DNA of 52,100 nt from an uncultured bacterium (GCA_937924755.1 CALEVZ010000062.1:1-52100); one strand, 5' to 3'; counted from the stretch's first letter, positions 9,797 to 18,661 are shown. The notes: a model not told the origin generated them from the sequence alone. Numbers and translations are program-made.

Positions 9797-9826
9797 TTGA
9801 CGCCGGGTGCATCGAGCCGTTACACT
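9797..9826 (+). promoter_or_regulatory. Sigma70-type promoter of the ATP-grasp cluster
   Basis: TTGACG (9797-9802) and TACACT (9821-9826) are 18 bases apart, which is close to consensus. Transcription would start about 9833, giving a leader of about 50 bases to GTG 9883, whose SD is GGGGAG at 9871-9876. No second comparable promoter is seen before 13762, so the four + strand genes are probably one transcript. Confidence 0.6.
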
Positions 9827-9882
9827 CACCATCGCTTGAGACAGCGTCTCGGCGCAAGGCCGGCGAGGTCGGGGAGTCCAAC

Positions 9883-10593
9883 GTGCATGGCGAGTACCGG
9901 CGGTGGTGGAGCCCCTCCCTGGGGCGAGAGATGGAGATGCTCGTCTACGGCCACGCCGGGGTGCCGGTGCTGGTGTTCCCTACCAGCATGGGCCGCTTTT
10001 ACGAGTGGGAGGGGTTCGGGATGGTGGCTACCCTCACCCGGCAGCTGGAGGCGGGGTGGAACACCCTGTACTGCCTGGACTCGGTGGACACCGAGGCGCT
10101 TTACAACCGCGCCGTCCACCCGTCCGCCCGCATCGCCCGCCACGAGCAGTACGAGGCGTACGTGGTGCACGAGGTGCTGCCCATGATCGCCGCCGAGCGG
10201 GGAGACTTTCTCATCGTGGCGGGGGCAAGCTTCGGCGCCTACCACGCCGCCAATTTCACTTTCCGCCACCCCGCCCGGGTGGGCAAGCTCATTGCCATGG
10301 GCGGAGCCTACGACATCAAGCCGTTCCTGAACGGGTACTACAGCGAGGCGGTGTATTTCCACAACCCGGTGGACTACCTGGCCAATCTCACCGATGAGGC
10401 CTACCTCACCCCGCTGCGGCGGGTGGACCTGCGCCTCCTGGCCGGTGAGCACGACTTCTGCCGCCACTCCACCGAGCATGTGGCGGGGCTGCTCGCGGCC
10501 AGGGGGGTTCCGTGCCGGCTGGAAATCTGGGAACATGGCGCCGGCCACGACTGGCCCTGGTGGCGGGAGATGCTGGCGGTTCACATTGCCTGA
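9883..10593 (+). CDS. Alpha/beta-hydrolase esterase (COG4947-like)
   Basis: This 236-residue cytoplasmic alpha/beta hydrolase has nucleophile elbow GASFG (Ser in VAGASFGAYHAANF), a probable acid in LLAGEHDFCR and catalytic His in HGAGHDWPWW. There is no signal peptide. Start is GTG 9883, with GGGGAG six bases before it; longer in-frame extensions upstream run through the repeat region and the promoter and are rejected. It is the first gene of the ATP-grasp cluster, 13 bases before the next gene. By context it could hydrolyse or transfer an acyl or peptidyl ester/thioester of the cluster's product, or release the product; the substrate is unknown. Confidence 0.85.
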   Translation: MHGEYRRWWSPSLGREMEMLVYGHAGVPVLVFPTSMGRFYEWEGFGMVATLTRQLEAGWNTLYCLDSVDTEALYNRAVHPSARIARHEQYEAYVVHEVLPMIAAERGDFLIVAGASFGAYHAANFTFRHPARVGKLIAMGGAYDIKPFLNGYYSEAVYFHNPVDYLANLTDEAYLTPLRRVDLRLLAGEHDFCRHSTEHVAGLLAARGVPCRLEIWEHGAGHDWPWWREMLAVHIA

Positions 10594-10606
10594 GAGGGAG
10601 TTGCGA

Positions 10607-11548
10607 ATGGCGCAAAGGATAGGCGTCCTGCACGGAATGGAAACCACCTTCCCCGAGGGGCTGGTGGCCTACATCAACGACCGCTACGGCGCCCAGGGGG
10701 TGATGGCCGAGCCGGTACGGGTGGGGGCGGTGCGCTTTGACGAGCCGCCACCCTATGCGGTGATCCTGGATCGCATCTCCCACGAGGTGCCCTTTTATCG
10801 GTCCTATCTCAAGCTGGCGGCGCTGGCGGGCACCCGGGTGATCAACGACCCCTTCTGGTGGAGCGCCGACGACAAGTTCATCGATAACCTCATCGCCGAG
10901 CGGGTGGGAGTGGCGGTGCCCCGCACCGTGATCCTGCCCCACAAGCAGCACCCCCCCCACACCCAGGCCACCAGCTTCCGCAACCTCGTCTACCCCCTGG
11001 ACTGGGACGCCGTCTTTGCCTACGTGGGGTTTCCGGCCTTCCTCAAGCCCCACGACGGCGGCGGCTGGCGTAACGTTTCCAAAGTCCGCTCCCCGGAGGA
11101 GTTCTTCATCGCCTATGAGGCCAGTGGGGATGCCTGCATGATGCTGCAGGAGGGGATCGAGTACCAAGAGTACTACCGCTGCTACGGGGTGGGGCAGCGG
11201 CAGGTGCGGGTGATGCGCTACAACCCCGCCGCCCCCCATCACGAGCGCTATTCGGCGGTGCCCCCCGAGCCCATCCCAGAGGCCATGCTCCAGAAGCTGG
11301 AACGGGACGTGCTGGCCCTCTGCCGCGCCCTGGGGTACGACCTCAACACCGTGGAATTCGCCGTGCGCGACGGGGTGCCCTACGCCATCGACTTCATGAA
11401 CCCCGCCCCCGACGCCGATTACCACTCGGTGGGGGAGGAGAACTACCGCTGGATTGTCACCGCCATGGGGGACTTCCTGGCCGAGCTGGCCCTGATCGAG
11501 GAAGCCCCCGCCCCGGAGCTTCCCCACCATGTCCGACCCGCGCTCTGA
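10607..11548 (+). CDS. ATP-grasp carboxylate-amine ligase (RimK/Ddl-like)
   Basis: This 313-residue cytoplasmic ATP-grasp enzyme should activate a carboxylate as acyl phosphate and couple it to an amine. The N-terminal pre-ATP-grasp region is about residues 1-90. FLKPHDGGGWRNVSKV (near 145) supplies the nucleotide-binding Lys and glycine loop; MLQEGIEYQEYYRCY and NTVEFAVRDGVPYAIDFMN carry the hinge and the metal-binding Glu/Asp-x-Asn. Start ATG 10607 follows GAGAGGGAG. The gene overlaps the next by 20 bases, so expression is tightly linked with the second, differently folded ligase. The substrates are not readable from the sequence. Confidence 0.9.
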   Translation: MAQRIGVLHGMETTFPEGLVAYINDRYGAQGVMAEPVRVGAVRFDEPPPYAVILDRISHEVPFYRSYLKLAALAGTRVINDPFWWSADDKFIDNLIAERVGVAVPRTVILPHKQHPPHTQATSFRNLVYPLDWDAVFAYVGFPAFLKPHDGGGWRNVSKVRSPEEFFIAYEASGDACMMLQEGIEYQEYYRCYGVGQRQVRVMRYNPAAPHHERYSAVPPEPIPEAMLQKLERDVLALCRALGYDLNTVEFAVRDGVPYAIDFMNPAPDADYHSVGEENYRWIVTAMGDFLAELALIEEAPAPELPHHVRPAL

Positions 11549-12893
11549 GCTGGCCGTCGCCATCGCCCGCTACCACCAGCTGATGCGGGAGGACCTCGAC
11601 TCCCCCCGGCAGCTTGCTGAGCTGCTGGAGCGACAACGGGGGGAGAACATCCTCTTCGGCGGACGGGCCATGGCCACCTGCCTGCGCCCGGCCTTCCTGA
11701 CCGAGGAGCTGTACCGGCGGGTGGAGTGGGCGGCGGGGGCGGTGCGGGCCGCTCTGGATGCGGTGAGCCCCCGCATTCTGGCCGAGCCCGGGCTGCAGGA
11801 GTCCCTGGGGCTGACCCCCTTCGAGCGGGAGCTGGCGACCATCCCCACCCCGCTGCGGCGCCTCTCCCATACCACGCGTCTGGACGCCTTCTTCACCGCC
11901 CAGTCTTTCCGCTTCGTGGAGGTGAACGCCGAGTCCCCGGCGGGGCTGGCCTACTGCCACCATCTGGCTCGGCTGTACCGGTCCCTTCCGGTTTTCCAGC
12001 GCTTCGCCGCCGAGCACCCGGTGCGCTTCATCTCCCCCCTGGAACACCTGCTGCACGGGTTGCTGCGGGTATACCACGAAGAGGCCAGCGGCGCCGCCAG
12101 TCATCCCACCTTTGCCATCGTCGACTTTCTCGACATCCCCACCTACCCCGAGTTCCTGTTGATCAAGGAGTACTTCGAGCGCCACGGCTTCCCCTGCCTC
12201 ATCGGCCACCCCCGGGAGGTGGAGGTGGACGGCGAGGGGTGGGCGGTGCTTCAGGGCCGCCGCATTGACGTGCTCTACCGGCGCTTGCTGGTCAACGAGC
12301 TCTACCCCATCCGGGAGGAGGCCAGGGACCTGCTGGCCGCCTACCGGGCGGGGCGCACCGTGTTCGTCAACTCATTTCGCTCCAAGCTTTTGCATAAGAA
12401 AGCCATTTTCGCCCTACTGAGCGATCCGGCCTTCACCGGAGGGCTGGCCGCAGACGTGCAGCGGGCTCTGGCGGAGCACGTGCCCTGGACCCGCCGGCTG
12501 GTCCCCTCCTTCGCCGAAGTGGACGGTAAACGCGTGGATCTTTTGGAGTACGTGCGCCGGCAGCGGCCGCGCCTGGTCCTCAAACCCAACGACGAGTACG
12601 GCGGCAAGGGGGTGGTGCTGGGATTTGCCGCCAGCGATGGGGAGTGGGAGGAAGCCATCGCCCAAGGCAGCGACGGCAGTCTGGTGGTGCAGGAGCTGGT
12701 GGAGATTCACCGCGAGCCCTTCCTGCATCACCTGGAGGGAACCTGGCAGGAGGTGCAGAGCGTGGTGGACCTCGACCCCTACCTCAACGGCCCCCTGCCC
12801 GGGGGGTGCCTGGTCCGCATCTCCTCCACCAATCTGGCCAACGTCACCGCCGGCGGCGGCACCCTGCCGCTGTTTCTCCTCACCGACCGATGA
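11529..12893 (+). CDS. Circularly permuted ATP-grasp ligase-like protein
   Basis: This 454-residue protein has a C-terminal circularly permuted ATP-grasp core, related in layout to glutathionylspermidine-synthase-like and DUF407-type enzymes. It shows FRFVEVNAESPAG (acidic-metal block, about 128-140), LVLKPNDEYGGKGV (Lys and glycine loop, near 350), VVQELVEIHREPF, and the closing RISSTNLANVTAGGGTLP, where the NVTAGGG is typical of this group. Family members form peptide or amide bonds. ATG 11529 lies inside the previous gene, and its TGA shares ATGA with the amidotransferase start. Two ATP-grasp folds in one operon suggest two successive ligation steps. Confidence 0.88.
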   Translation: MSDPRSELAVAIARYHQLMREDLDSPRQLAELLERQRGENILFGGRAMATCLRPAFLTEELYRRVEWAAGAVRAALDAVSPRILAEPGLQESLGLTPFERELATIPTPLRRLSHTTRLDAFFTAQSFRFVEVNAESPAGLAYCHHLARLYRSLPVFQRFAAEHPVRFISPLEHLLHGLLRVYHEEASGAASHPTFAIVDFLDIPTYPEFLLIKEYFERHGFPCLIGHPREVEVDGEGWAVLQGRRIDVLYRRLLVNELYPIREEARDLLAAYRAGRTVFVNSFRSKLLHKKAIFALLSDPAFTGGLAADVQRALAEHVPWTRRLVPSFAEVDGKRVDLLEYVRRQRPRLVLKPNDEYGGKGVVLGFAASDGEWEEAIAQGSDGSLVVQELVEIHREPFLHHLEGTWQEVQSVVDLDPYLNGPLPGGCLVRISSTNLANVTAGGGTLPLFLLTDR

Positions 12894-13762
12894 GGCCCAT
12901 CCGCTTTGCCGTCGTGGACATGTATGCCGGCTACCCGAACCAGGGGCTGGCCTGCATCGTGGAGTTGCTGCGCCAGACCTCCCGGCGCTACTTCGCCGGG
13001 GCGGCGCCGGTGGACGTGTTCGACTGCCGGGGTGGCGGGGAGGTGCCCTCGCTGGCCCACGAGGTGGTGATCTCCTCCGGCGGGCCGGGCAGCCCCTACG
13101 AGGGGGTGGGGCAGGAGTGGGAAGCGGCCTACTTCCGCTACCTGGAGCGGCTTTGGGGAGCCGACCAGGCGGTCGGCGCCAGCCCCCGCTTTCTCTTTGC
13201 CATCTGCCACTCCTTCGAGCTGGTGGCGAGGTTTTTCGAGCTGGCCGAGGTGATCCCGCGGCGCTCCCCCTCCTACGGGATCCTGCCCGTGCACCTGACG
13301 CCGGAGGGGACAGCCGATCCGCTCTTCGCTCCGCTGGGCAACCCCTTCCTGGCCGCCGATTTCCGCGAGTGGCAGGTGGTGCAGCTGCGGGAGGAGCGGC
13401 TGGCGAAGTTGGGGGGGGCGCTGCTGGCAAGGGAGAAGATCCGCCCCCACGTGCCGCTCGAGCGGTCGGTGATGGCCCTGCGCCTGTCCCCCCACTGGGT
13501 GGGCGTGCAGTTCCACCCGGAGGCGGAGCCCGCCCGCATGCGGGCGCTGTTCACTCGCCCAGAAAAGCGTGAAGAAGTCCTCTCCCGGCACGGGGAGCAG
13601 AAGTACGCGGCCATCCTGGAACTCATCGACGATCCCGACGGCTTGCCGCGCACCTACGCCACTCTCCTGCCCCGCTTCCTGCACACGGCGGTAACCACCC
13701 TGCGGCCCGAGCTGGCCACCCCCGTCGATGAAGACGGGGCGATCTGCGCCGCCGCTACTTGA
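12890..13762 (+). CDS. Class I glutamine amidotransferase-like protein
   Basis: This is a 290-residue cytoplasmic protein with a GATase class I fold, which releases ammonia from glutamine for a partner synthetase. SSGGPGSPYEG is the oxyanion-side glycine loop. FAICHSFEL carries the expected nucleophile Cys but departs from the usual G-x-C-x-G elbow (A-I-C-H-S), and GVQFHPEAEP gives the His-x-Glu of the triad. About 90 C-terminal residues extend past the core. It begins in an ATGA overlap with the ligase gene and ends 8 bases inside the convergent GCS2 gene. By context it either supplies ammonia to amidate a ligase product or acts as a gamma-glutamyl hydrolase. Confidence 0.85.
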   Translation: MRPIRFAVVDMYAGYPNQGLACIVELLRQTSRRYFAGAAPVDVFDCRGGGEVPSLAHEVVISSGGPGSPYEGVGQEWEAAYFRYLERLWGADQAVGASPRFLFAICHSFELVARFFELAEVIPRRSPSYGILPVHLTPEGTADPLFAPLGNPFLAADFREWQVVQLREERLAKLGGALLAREKIRPHVPLERSVMALRLSPHWVGVQFHPEAEPARMRALFTRPEKREEVLSRHGEQKYAAILELIDDPDGLPRTYATLLPRFLHTAVTTLRPELATPVDEDGAICAAAT

Positions 13763-14939
13763 GGTCGGCGCCGGGTTCCACCGGCACCGCCGCCGGCCAG
13801 TCGGGCAGAGCCACCGGCACCCCGGACACCGTCTCGGCCATCAGGTGGTCCACCACCACCTTCAAATCCCCGGTGCGCTCGTAGACGGCCAGCTGCCGGT
13901 CCGCCGACGTCCCTTCGGCGAGGATGCGTTCCAGGTACGCCACCTCCTGCCGCGACCCCAGCATGTCCACCACGTCGTCCACGAACTCCAAAAGTTCCGG
14001 CAGCAGTTGCCTGGCCGGGATGGCCTGTTCCTTGCCAAAGTCAATGAGCTCCCCATCCAGGCCGTAGCGCACCGCCCGCCACTTGTTCTCATTGATCAGC
14101 GCCAGGGGGTAGACGCGGAAGGTCATGTTCTTCTCGAACAGCCGGTAGAGTTTGACGAAGACGGCCTGAATCAGGGCCGCTAGCGCCACCGCCTCGTCCA
14201 CCCGGGTGGCGACGTCGCAGATGCGCACCTCGATGGTGCCGAAGAAGGGATGGGGGCGTACGTCCCACCAGATTTTCTTGCCGTTGTCGATGCATCCAGT
14301 CTTGATGAGGAGGCTGACGTAGCGCTCAAACTCCGAGTGGGAAGCGAAGAACCCCGGGATGCCGGTGCGGGGGAAGTTGGAGAAGATGAGCGAGCGGTAG
14401 GACTTGAACCCCGTCTTGCGGCCCATCCAGAAGGGCGAGGAGGTGGATAGAGCGAGCACGTGGGGGAGGAAGTAGCGCACCACGTTTTGCAGCTTCATGC
14501 CGGTTTCCATGTCCGGCACCCCCACGTGCACGTGCATGCCGAAGATCAGCAGGCGCCGGGCGGCGTCCTGCATCTCCTGCAACACCCCGTAGTAACGCTC
14601 ATGGGGGTAGACCTCCTGCTGGTGCCACGACGAGAAAGGGTGCGTGCCGGCAGCGATGATCTCCGCCCCGTGGTTGCGGGCCAGGGCGGCGATGGCGCCA
14701 CGCAGGCGAAGGATCTCTTCCCGCGCCTGGCTCGCGGTGCGACAGACGCAGGTGCCCACCTCCACCACCGACTGCATGAGCTCGGGTTTGAGCTGCTCCC
14801 GCAGCACCAGCTTGCCCTTCTCCAGGATCTGGCTGACGTAGGACTGCAGCTCGCGGGTCTCCGGGTTGACGATCTGGTACTCCTCCTCCACCCCCAAGGT
14901 GAAGGCAAAGTCCTTGCTTTCCGGGTCGTACACGCTCAT
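13755..14939 (-). CDS. GCS2-family carboxylate-amine ligase (YbdK-like)
   Basis: This 394-residue cytoplasmic ligase belongs to the glutamate-cysteine ligase type 2 / YbdK family, which joins a glutamate-like carboxylate to an amine using ATP. Family blocks include FTLGVEEEYQIVNPETREL at the N-terminus, VGTCVCRTASQAREE, HPFSSWHQQEVYPHERY and GMHVHVGVPD. Start ATG 14939 follows GGGGGGATC; a GTG 18 bases upstream is possible. It is convergent with the amidotransferase and the stop codons overlap by 8 bases. A third, structurally unrelated ligase beside two ATP-grasp enzymes argues for a shared product, although it is transcribed separately. Confidence 0.92.
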   Translation of the reverse strand: MSVYDPESKDFAFTLGVEEEYQIVNPETRELQSYVSQILEKGKLVLREQLKPELMQSVVEVGTCVCRTASQAREEILRLRGAIAALARNHGAEIIAAGTHPFSSWHQQEVYPHERYYGVLQEMQDAARRLLIFGMHVHVGVPDMETGMKLQNVVRYFLPHVLALSTSSPFWMGRKTGFKSYRSLIFSNFPRTGIPGFFASHSEFERYVSLLIKTGCIDNGKKIWWDVRPHPFFGTIEVRICDVATRVDEAVALAALIQAVFVKLYRLFEKNMTFRVYPLALINENKWRAVRYGLDGELIDFGKEQAIPARQLLPELLEFVDDVVDMLGSRQEVAYLERILAEGTSADRQLAVYERTGDLKVVVDHLMAETVSGVPVALPDWPAAVPVEPGADLK

Positions 14940-14994
14940 CGATCCCCCCACTGACACCGCGCGCGTCTTCGGGTGTGGTGCGGTGTGATGTGAT

Positions 14995-15000
14995 ATTGTA
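14995..15000 (-). promoter_or_regulatory. -10 box of the GCS2 ligase gene
   Basis: On the minus strand TACAAT lies about 55 bases before ATG 14939. No good -35 is present at 16-18 bases. The leader between them contains CACATCACACCGCACCACAC, a run of short CAC repeats of unknown meaning. Confidence 0.35.
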
Positions 15001-15035
15001 GCGGAAACTGATCATCCTTTCGCCGACGGCGACGG

Positions 15036-16865
15036 TCAGGCCAGCGGGCGGGGCGGAGGGCCGGTCGCTTCTTTTCTGCCTGCGCCGACAACGCCCACCT
15101 GGTTTCGCCCCGCCCTCTTCGCGCCATACAAACCCTCGTCCGCCCGAGCCACCAGGGCGGCGAGTTCGTCGACGTGGCAGGGGACCATCGCAGCGACCCC
15201 GAGGCTGAGAGTCAACACCGCATGGGGGAAGGATCCGAGGTGAAAAACCCCCAGTGCCTCCACCTTTTGCCGCAACTGCTCGGCGATTTCTTTCCCCTCC
15301 TCCAGCCCCAAACCGGGTAACAGCAGGGCGAACTCCTCGCCGCCGTACCTGGCCACCAAGTCTCCGGGGCGGCGGCAGGCCCCCATAAGGACCTCGGCAA
15401 TCCTCCGCAACACCTGGTCGCCGCGCTGATGCCCGTAGTGATCGTTGAACAGCTTGAAGCGATCCACGTCCGCCAGGATCACCGTCACGGGGTTGCGGGC
15501 TCGGATCGCCCGCCGCCACTCCGCCTCCAGGTGGGCATCCCATCCCCGTCGGTTGGCCAGCCCGGTCAGCGAATCGGTGACAGAGAGGGCGACGAGGCGC
15601 TCGTTGGCCTGCTGGAGCTCGGCGGTTTGTTCCTGAACCTCTCTTTCCAGCCGCTGCTGATAGGCCCGCTCGGCCTGGCGGCGCTCCTGCTCCAGCTCGC
15701 GAATCCGGTGGCCCAACGCAAAGGCCAAAAGCAACATCTCCCCGGCCGAGCCCAGTTGGGCGCTGTAGGAAGTGAAGGAGTTGCTGGGCAGCACCCCGAA
15801 GAAAGTGAGCGTGTATATGGCCGTCCCCACCGCCACCAGGCCACACGCAGCGCAGTAGAACACGGCCGTCCTCAGGCCTCTGCGCCACGCTAATCCACCG
15901 CTGACCAGATAAACGCCGCAGGACAGCAGTGCCGCTGCCGCCAGGCTGTTCTCTGCCGCTGGCCATGCCGCCACCACCGCCATGGGTACGGTCACGAGTG
16001 CGACAAACGAGGACACATGCAAGAGCCTCCGCAGCCACCGGCTCCAGACCCTCATGCCAAGGAACTCGATGGTGAAGAGATTGCCGAAGACCACTGCGAC
16101 AACAATGAGGTAGAAACCGACCACCGCATCCCACCCGCTGGCCTCCGGCCACAGAAAGCGCAGTCCGGCGCCACCCTGAGTCATCCAGATGGCGCCAAAA
16201 CTCCCCGCGTAAACCACGTACAGAAAGTACAGTTTATCGCGCACACTTATGTAAAGAAATGCGTTATACAAGACTACGGCGAGGATGATGCCTCCGTACA
16301 CGCCGTTGAGGTGCCAGAAGCTCACGGCGGCATGGCTGAACTCGACCGACGACCGCGCTTCCACCTGTAGGCTGCGCAAGGTCCGGGTGGGCGAATGGGA
16401 AGAAACCACCCGCAGCCGCCACGTCCCCTCACCCGGCGGCAGCACGAAGCCGAGCACCGGTTGCGGATAGCCGAGGGAGCGTCGAGCGAGCGGGAGCAAG
16501 AACCCACTCCGGGCCACCGGTTCCATTTCGTCGCCGCGATACAGTTCGGCCAACCCAGGCTGACCATCAAAGCTCAGCACGCAACTGACGGGGGTGGGCG
16601 TGTGGTTGCGGAGCTGCAACTCGATCCAGTACTCGACGTCGGGTACAACTCGCCCGTCCGACGGGACATGGCGCCCCCGCTCGCCATCGACGGCGCCGGT
16701 CAAAGGCGTAGATCGCACCACGGCGGCGGCCAGCAGCTGACACGAGCGGCCAACCGCCAGCTCATGGGCCTGCAGGGCGGGAGAAAACGCGCACCCGCCG
16801 CCCACCGCCAGCGCCACCACCAGGGTCGGCGCCGCCAAGCGATTGCTGTTGCACTGCTGCCCCAT
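15036..16865 (-). CDS. 7TM-DISM receptor diguanylate cyclase
   Basis: This is a 609-residue inner-membrane signalling enzyme. It has a signal peptide (VALAVGGGCAFSPALQA), then a periplasmic DISMED2-like beta domain (about 30-170). Seven hydrophobic segments follow (about 180-390, starting WHLNGVYGGIILAVVLYNAF), then a coiled coil rich in Gln/Glu (about 395-440). The C-terminal GGDEF domain has active motif RYGGEEF and an RPGD I-site five residues before it. Such receptors bind carbohydrate-like or other periplasmic ligands and control cyclic di-GMP production. The start is supported by CAGGAACGCAAC upstream and a TAGGAT -10. The gene is unlinked to the nearby ligase cluster. Confidence 0.93.
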   Translation of the reverse strand: MGQQCNSNRLAAPTLVVALAVGGGCAFSPALQAHELAVGRSCQLLAAAVVRSTPLTGAVDGERGRHVPSDGRVVPDVEYWIELQLRNHTPTPVSCVLSFDGQPGLAELYRGDEMEPVARSGFLLPLARRSLGYPQPVLGFVLPPGEGTWRLRVVSSHSPTRTLRSLQVEARSSVEFSHAAVSFWHLNGVYGGIILAVVLYNAFLYISVRDKLYFLYVVYAGSFGAIWMTQGGAGLRFLWPEASGWDAVVGFYLIVVAVVFGNLFTIEFLGMRVWSRWLRRLLHVSSFVALVTVPMAVVAAWPAAENSLAAAALLSCGVYLVSGGLAWRRGLRTAVFYCAACGLVAVGTAIYTLTFFGVLPSNSFTSYSAQLGSAGEMLLLAFALGHRIRELEQERRQAERAYQQRLEREVQEQTAELQQANERLVALSVTDSLTGLANRRGWDAHLEAEWRRAIRARNPVTVILADVDRFKLFNDHYGHQRGDQVLRRIAEVLMGACRRPGDLVARYGGEEFALLLPGLGLEEGKEIAEQLRQKVEALGVFHLGSFPHAVLTLSLGVAAMVPCHVDELAALVARADEGLYGAKRAGRNQVGVVGAGRKEATGPPPRPLA

Positions 16866-16931
16866 GTTGCGTTCCTGAGAGCCATCCTACATGCAACCGC
16901 AACTCATTCGCAAGACATCGGATCAAGTCCA

Positions 16932-16949
16932 CCCCGACGACGATCGGGG
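16932..16949 (-). terminator. Hairpin after the membrane-protein gene
   Basis: CCCCGA (16932-16937), a six-base loop and TCGGGG (16944-16949) form a short GC hairpin just after the stop of the gene at 16953. No T-run follows, so it is at most a weak or Rho-assisted terminator. Confidence 0.3.
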
Positions 16950-16952
16950 CGG

Positions 16953-17771
16953 TCAAGGATTCAGGGAGCTCGCCCTCTCCATCGCCGCCCAGTCCAGCTG
17001 GGAGCCCCACACGCTGTGGGGGATGAGATAGACCGCCAGCGTCACCAGGGAAGCAGTCAGCACCGCCCAGCGAGCCGTCCGTTCGCGCCGCAGCCGGTAC
17101 ACCGCCCACGCCCAGGCCAGGCCGGCGACCAGCGTCTTGTTGTCGGTGAGGTCCCAGCCGAAGGGGACGCCCGTCCACCAGGCGCCGAACGCCGCCTGTT
17201 GCACCGCCGGCCCCAGGATGAACCCTCCCAGGAAGATGAGCGCCACCGCCCGGAGCACGTGGCGCCGTACTTCGGGACCGCGGATGAGAGCCTCGAGCCC
17301 GGCGCGGTTGGAGTACACCATCCCGACGAACATGGCGAGCACATGGGGGATCAGCAGCCAGGCGGGCACCGCCCCCTTGAAACGGGTGACCGCCGGTCGG
17401 GGGGGAAACACCGCCTCGGCCTCCCCGCGCCGCAGGTGCACCTGGTATTCCAGCTTGCCCGCCGGCGGCTGGTGGGGCAGCTCGGCATACAGCCACTCGC
17501 CGGAGCGGCGCAGCGGCACCACCGTCCAGGCCTCGGCGGTGGGGTAACGGCGAAACGCCACCTCCCCTCCCAGCTCGGGGTCGGGGGCGGCAATGCGCAC
17601 CGGCTGGTCCCCCGGCCCGCCGTGGGAGCGGGTCAGCCGCATCTTCACCGCCGCTCCATCCACCACCACCGTGCCCCGCACCGGGTAGGTCGGCCCGGTC
17701 ATGCGTTGCCACACCGCCGACGCCAGAGTCGCCACGACGGCCACCACCCACAGCACCCAGTTTCTCCTCAC
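16953..17771 (-). CDS. Unknown inner-membrane protein, 5-6 TM, with periplasmic domain
   Basis: I do not recognise a family for this 272-residue protein. It begins with one membrane segment (WVLWVVAVVATLASAVW), then about 100 residues of soluble, beta-rich sequence (residues 30-130). The second half has four or five hydrophobic helices, the first being VPAWLLIPHVLAMFVGMVY. Start GTG 17771 overlaps the stop of the YitT gene as GTGA, so the two are translationally coupled. Glycine/proline-rich loops such as GWDLTDNKTLVAG are visible. It might assist the YitT protein, but no function is claimed. Confidence 0.7.
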   Translation of the reverse strand: MRRNWVLWVVAVVATLASAVWQRMTGPTYPVRGTVVVDGAAVKMRLTRSHGGPGDQPVRIAAPDPELGGEVAFRRYPTAEAWTVVPLRRSGEWLYAELPHQPPAGKLEYQVHLRRGEAEAVFPPRPAVTRFKGAVPAWLLIPHVLAMFVGMVYSNRAGLEALIRGPEVRRHVLRAVALIFLGGFILGPAVQQAAFGAWWTGVPFGWDLTDNKTLVAGLAWAWAVYRLRRERTARWAVLTASLVTLAVYLIPHSVWGSQLDWAAMERASSLNP

Positions 17772-18661
17772 CCCTTTTCCTCCCGACTGTGGGAGGCGAA
17801 CCCCTCCCCCAGCACCTCTTGGGCCGGCAAGATGGTGACGAAGGCTTTGGGGTCCACCTCCGCCACCAGCCGTTTCAGGCGCCCCACCTCGTGGGCCGCC
17901 ACCACCACCATGAGCACCGGCCGGGCCTCGCCGGTGTAGCCGCCGAGGGCGTCCAGCACCGTCACTCCCCGGCCGAGGCGGGCGAAGACGGCGTCCATCA
18001 CCGCCCGCGGTTGGGCAGCAATGATGAGCGCCGTGCGTGCCACCGAGAACCCCGACTGCACCAGGTCCAGCACCCGGGCCGACACGAAGGCCAGGGCGAG
18101 GGCCACCATCACCGGCTCCGCCCCGAAGATGAACGCCGCCCCGCCGAAGATCACCACGTTGATGGCCAGCAGCGCCTGGCCGATCCCCACTCCCAGGTAG
18201 CGGTGGGCGATGCGCGCCAGCACATCGGTGCCCCCGGTGGTGCCGCGGCCGCGGAACACCAGCCCCATCCCCAGACCGTCCAGGAGCCCGCCGTAGCAGA
18301 TCACCAGCAGCCGGTCCTGGGTCGGCGGGGTGAGCAGCGGTGCGGTGAAATCGATGGTGGCGGACAGCACCAGCACCGAAACCACCGTGCGGACGAAAAA
18401 GCGCATCCCACCCACGAAGCGCCACCCCAGCCACAGCAGGGGGAGGTTCAGCGCCAATACCACCACCCCCACCGGGGTCTTGAGCACGTAATGACAGATG
18501 ATGGCGATGCCGGTGACACCGCCGGAGACCACTTTGTTGGGGACGAAGAACCAGTTGGTCCCCAGTCCCACCAACACGGAGCCGAGGATGACCTGGGCGT
18601 AGTCGAACACCACCTCGGCTCGCCCCCGGGGAGCGCGGAACACGCTCGGCACACGCCGCAT
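17768..18661 (-). CDS. YitT family membrane protein with DUF2179 domain
   Basis: This is a 297-residue inner-membrane protein. The N-terminal membrane part matches YitT (DUF161) proteins, with NWFFVPNKVVSGGVTGIA and GLLDGLGMGLVFRGRGTTGG, the latter a glycine-rich conserved loop followed by DVLARI. The C-terminal 75 residues are a DUF2179 (PII/ACT-like ferredoxin-fold) domain starting near VMDAVFARLGRGVTVLD. The family is widespread and its transport or regulatory function is not established. ATG 18661 lacks a clear SD. It is coupled by GTGA to the membrane protein downstream and divergent, 21 bases apart, from the cytochrome gene. Confidence 0.88.
   Translation of the reverse strand: MRRVPSVFRAPRGRAEVVFDYAQVILGSVLVGLGTNWFFVPNKVVSGGVTGIAIICHYVLKTPVGVVVLALNLPLLWLGWRFVGGMRFFVRTVVSVLVLSATIDFTAPLLTPPTQDRLLVICYGGLLDGLGMGLVFRGRGTTGGTDVLARIAHRYLGVGIGQALLAINVVIFGGAAFIFGAEPVMVALALAFVSARVLDLVQSGFSVARTALIIAAQPRAVMDAVFARLGRGVTVLDALGGYTGEARPVLMVVVAAHEVGRLKRLVAEVDPKAFVTILPAQEVLGEGFASHSREEKG

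Noticed and set aside
16395-17939. A 514-codon open frame on the + strand
   Set aside because: It crosses two genuine minus-strand genes and their intergenic region; its composition is typical of an antisense shadow.
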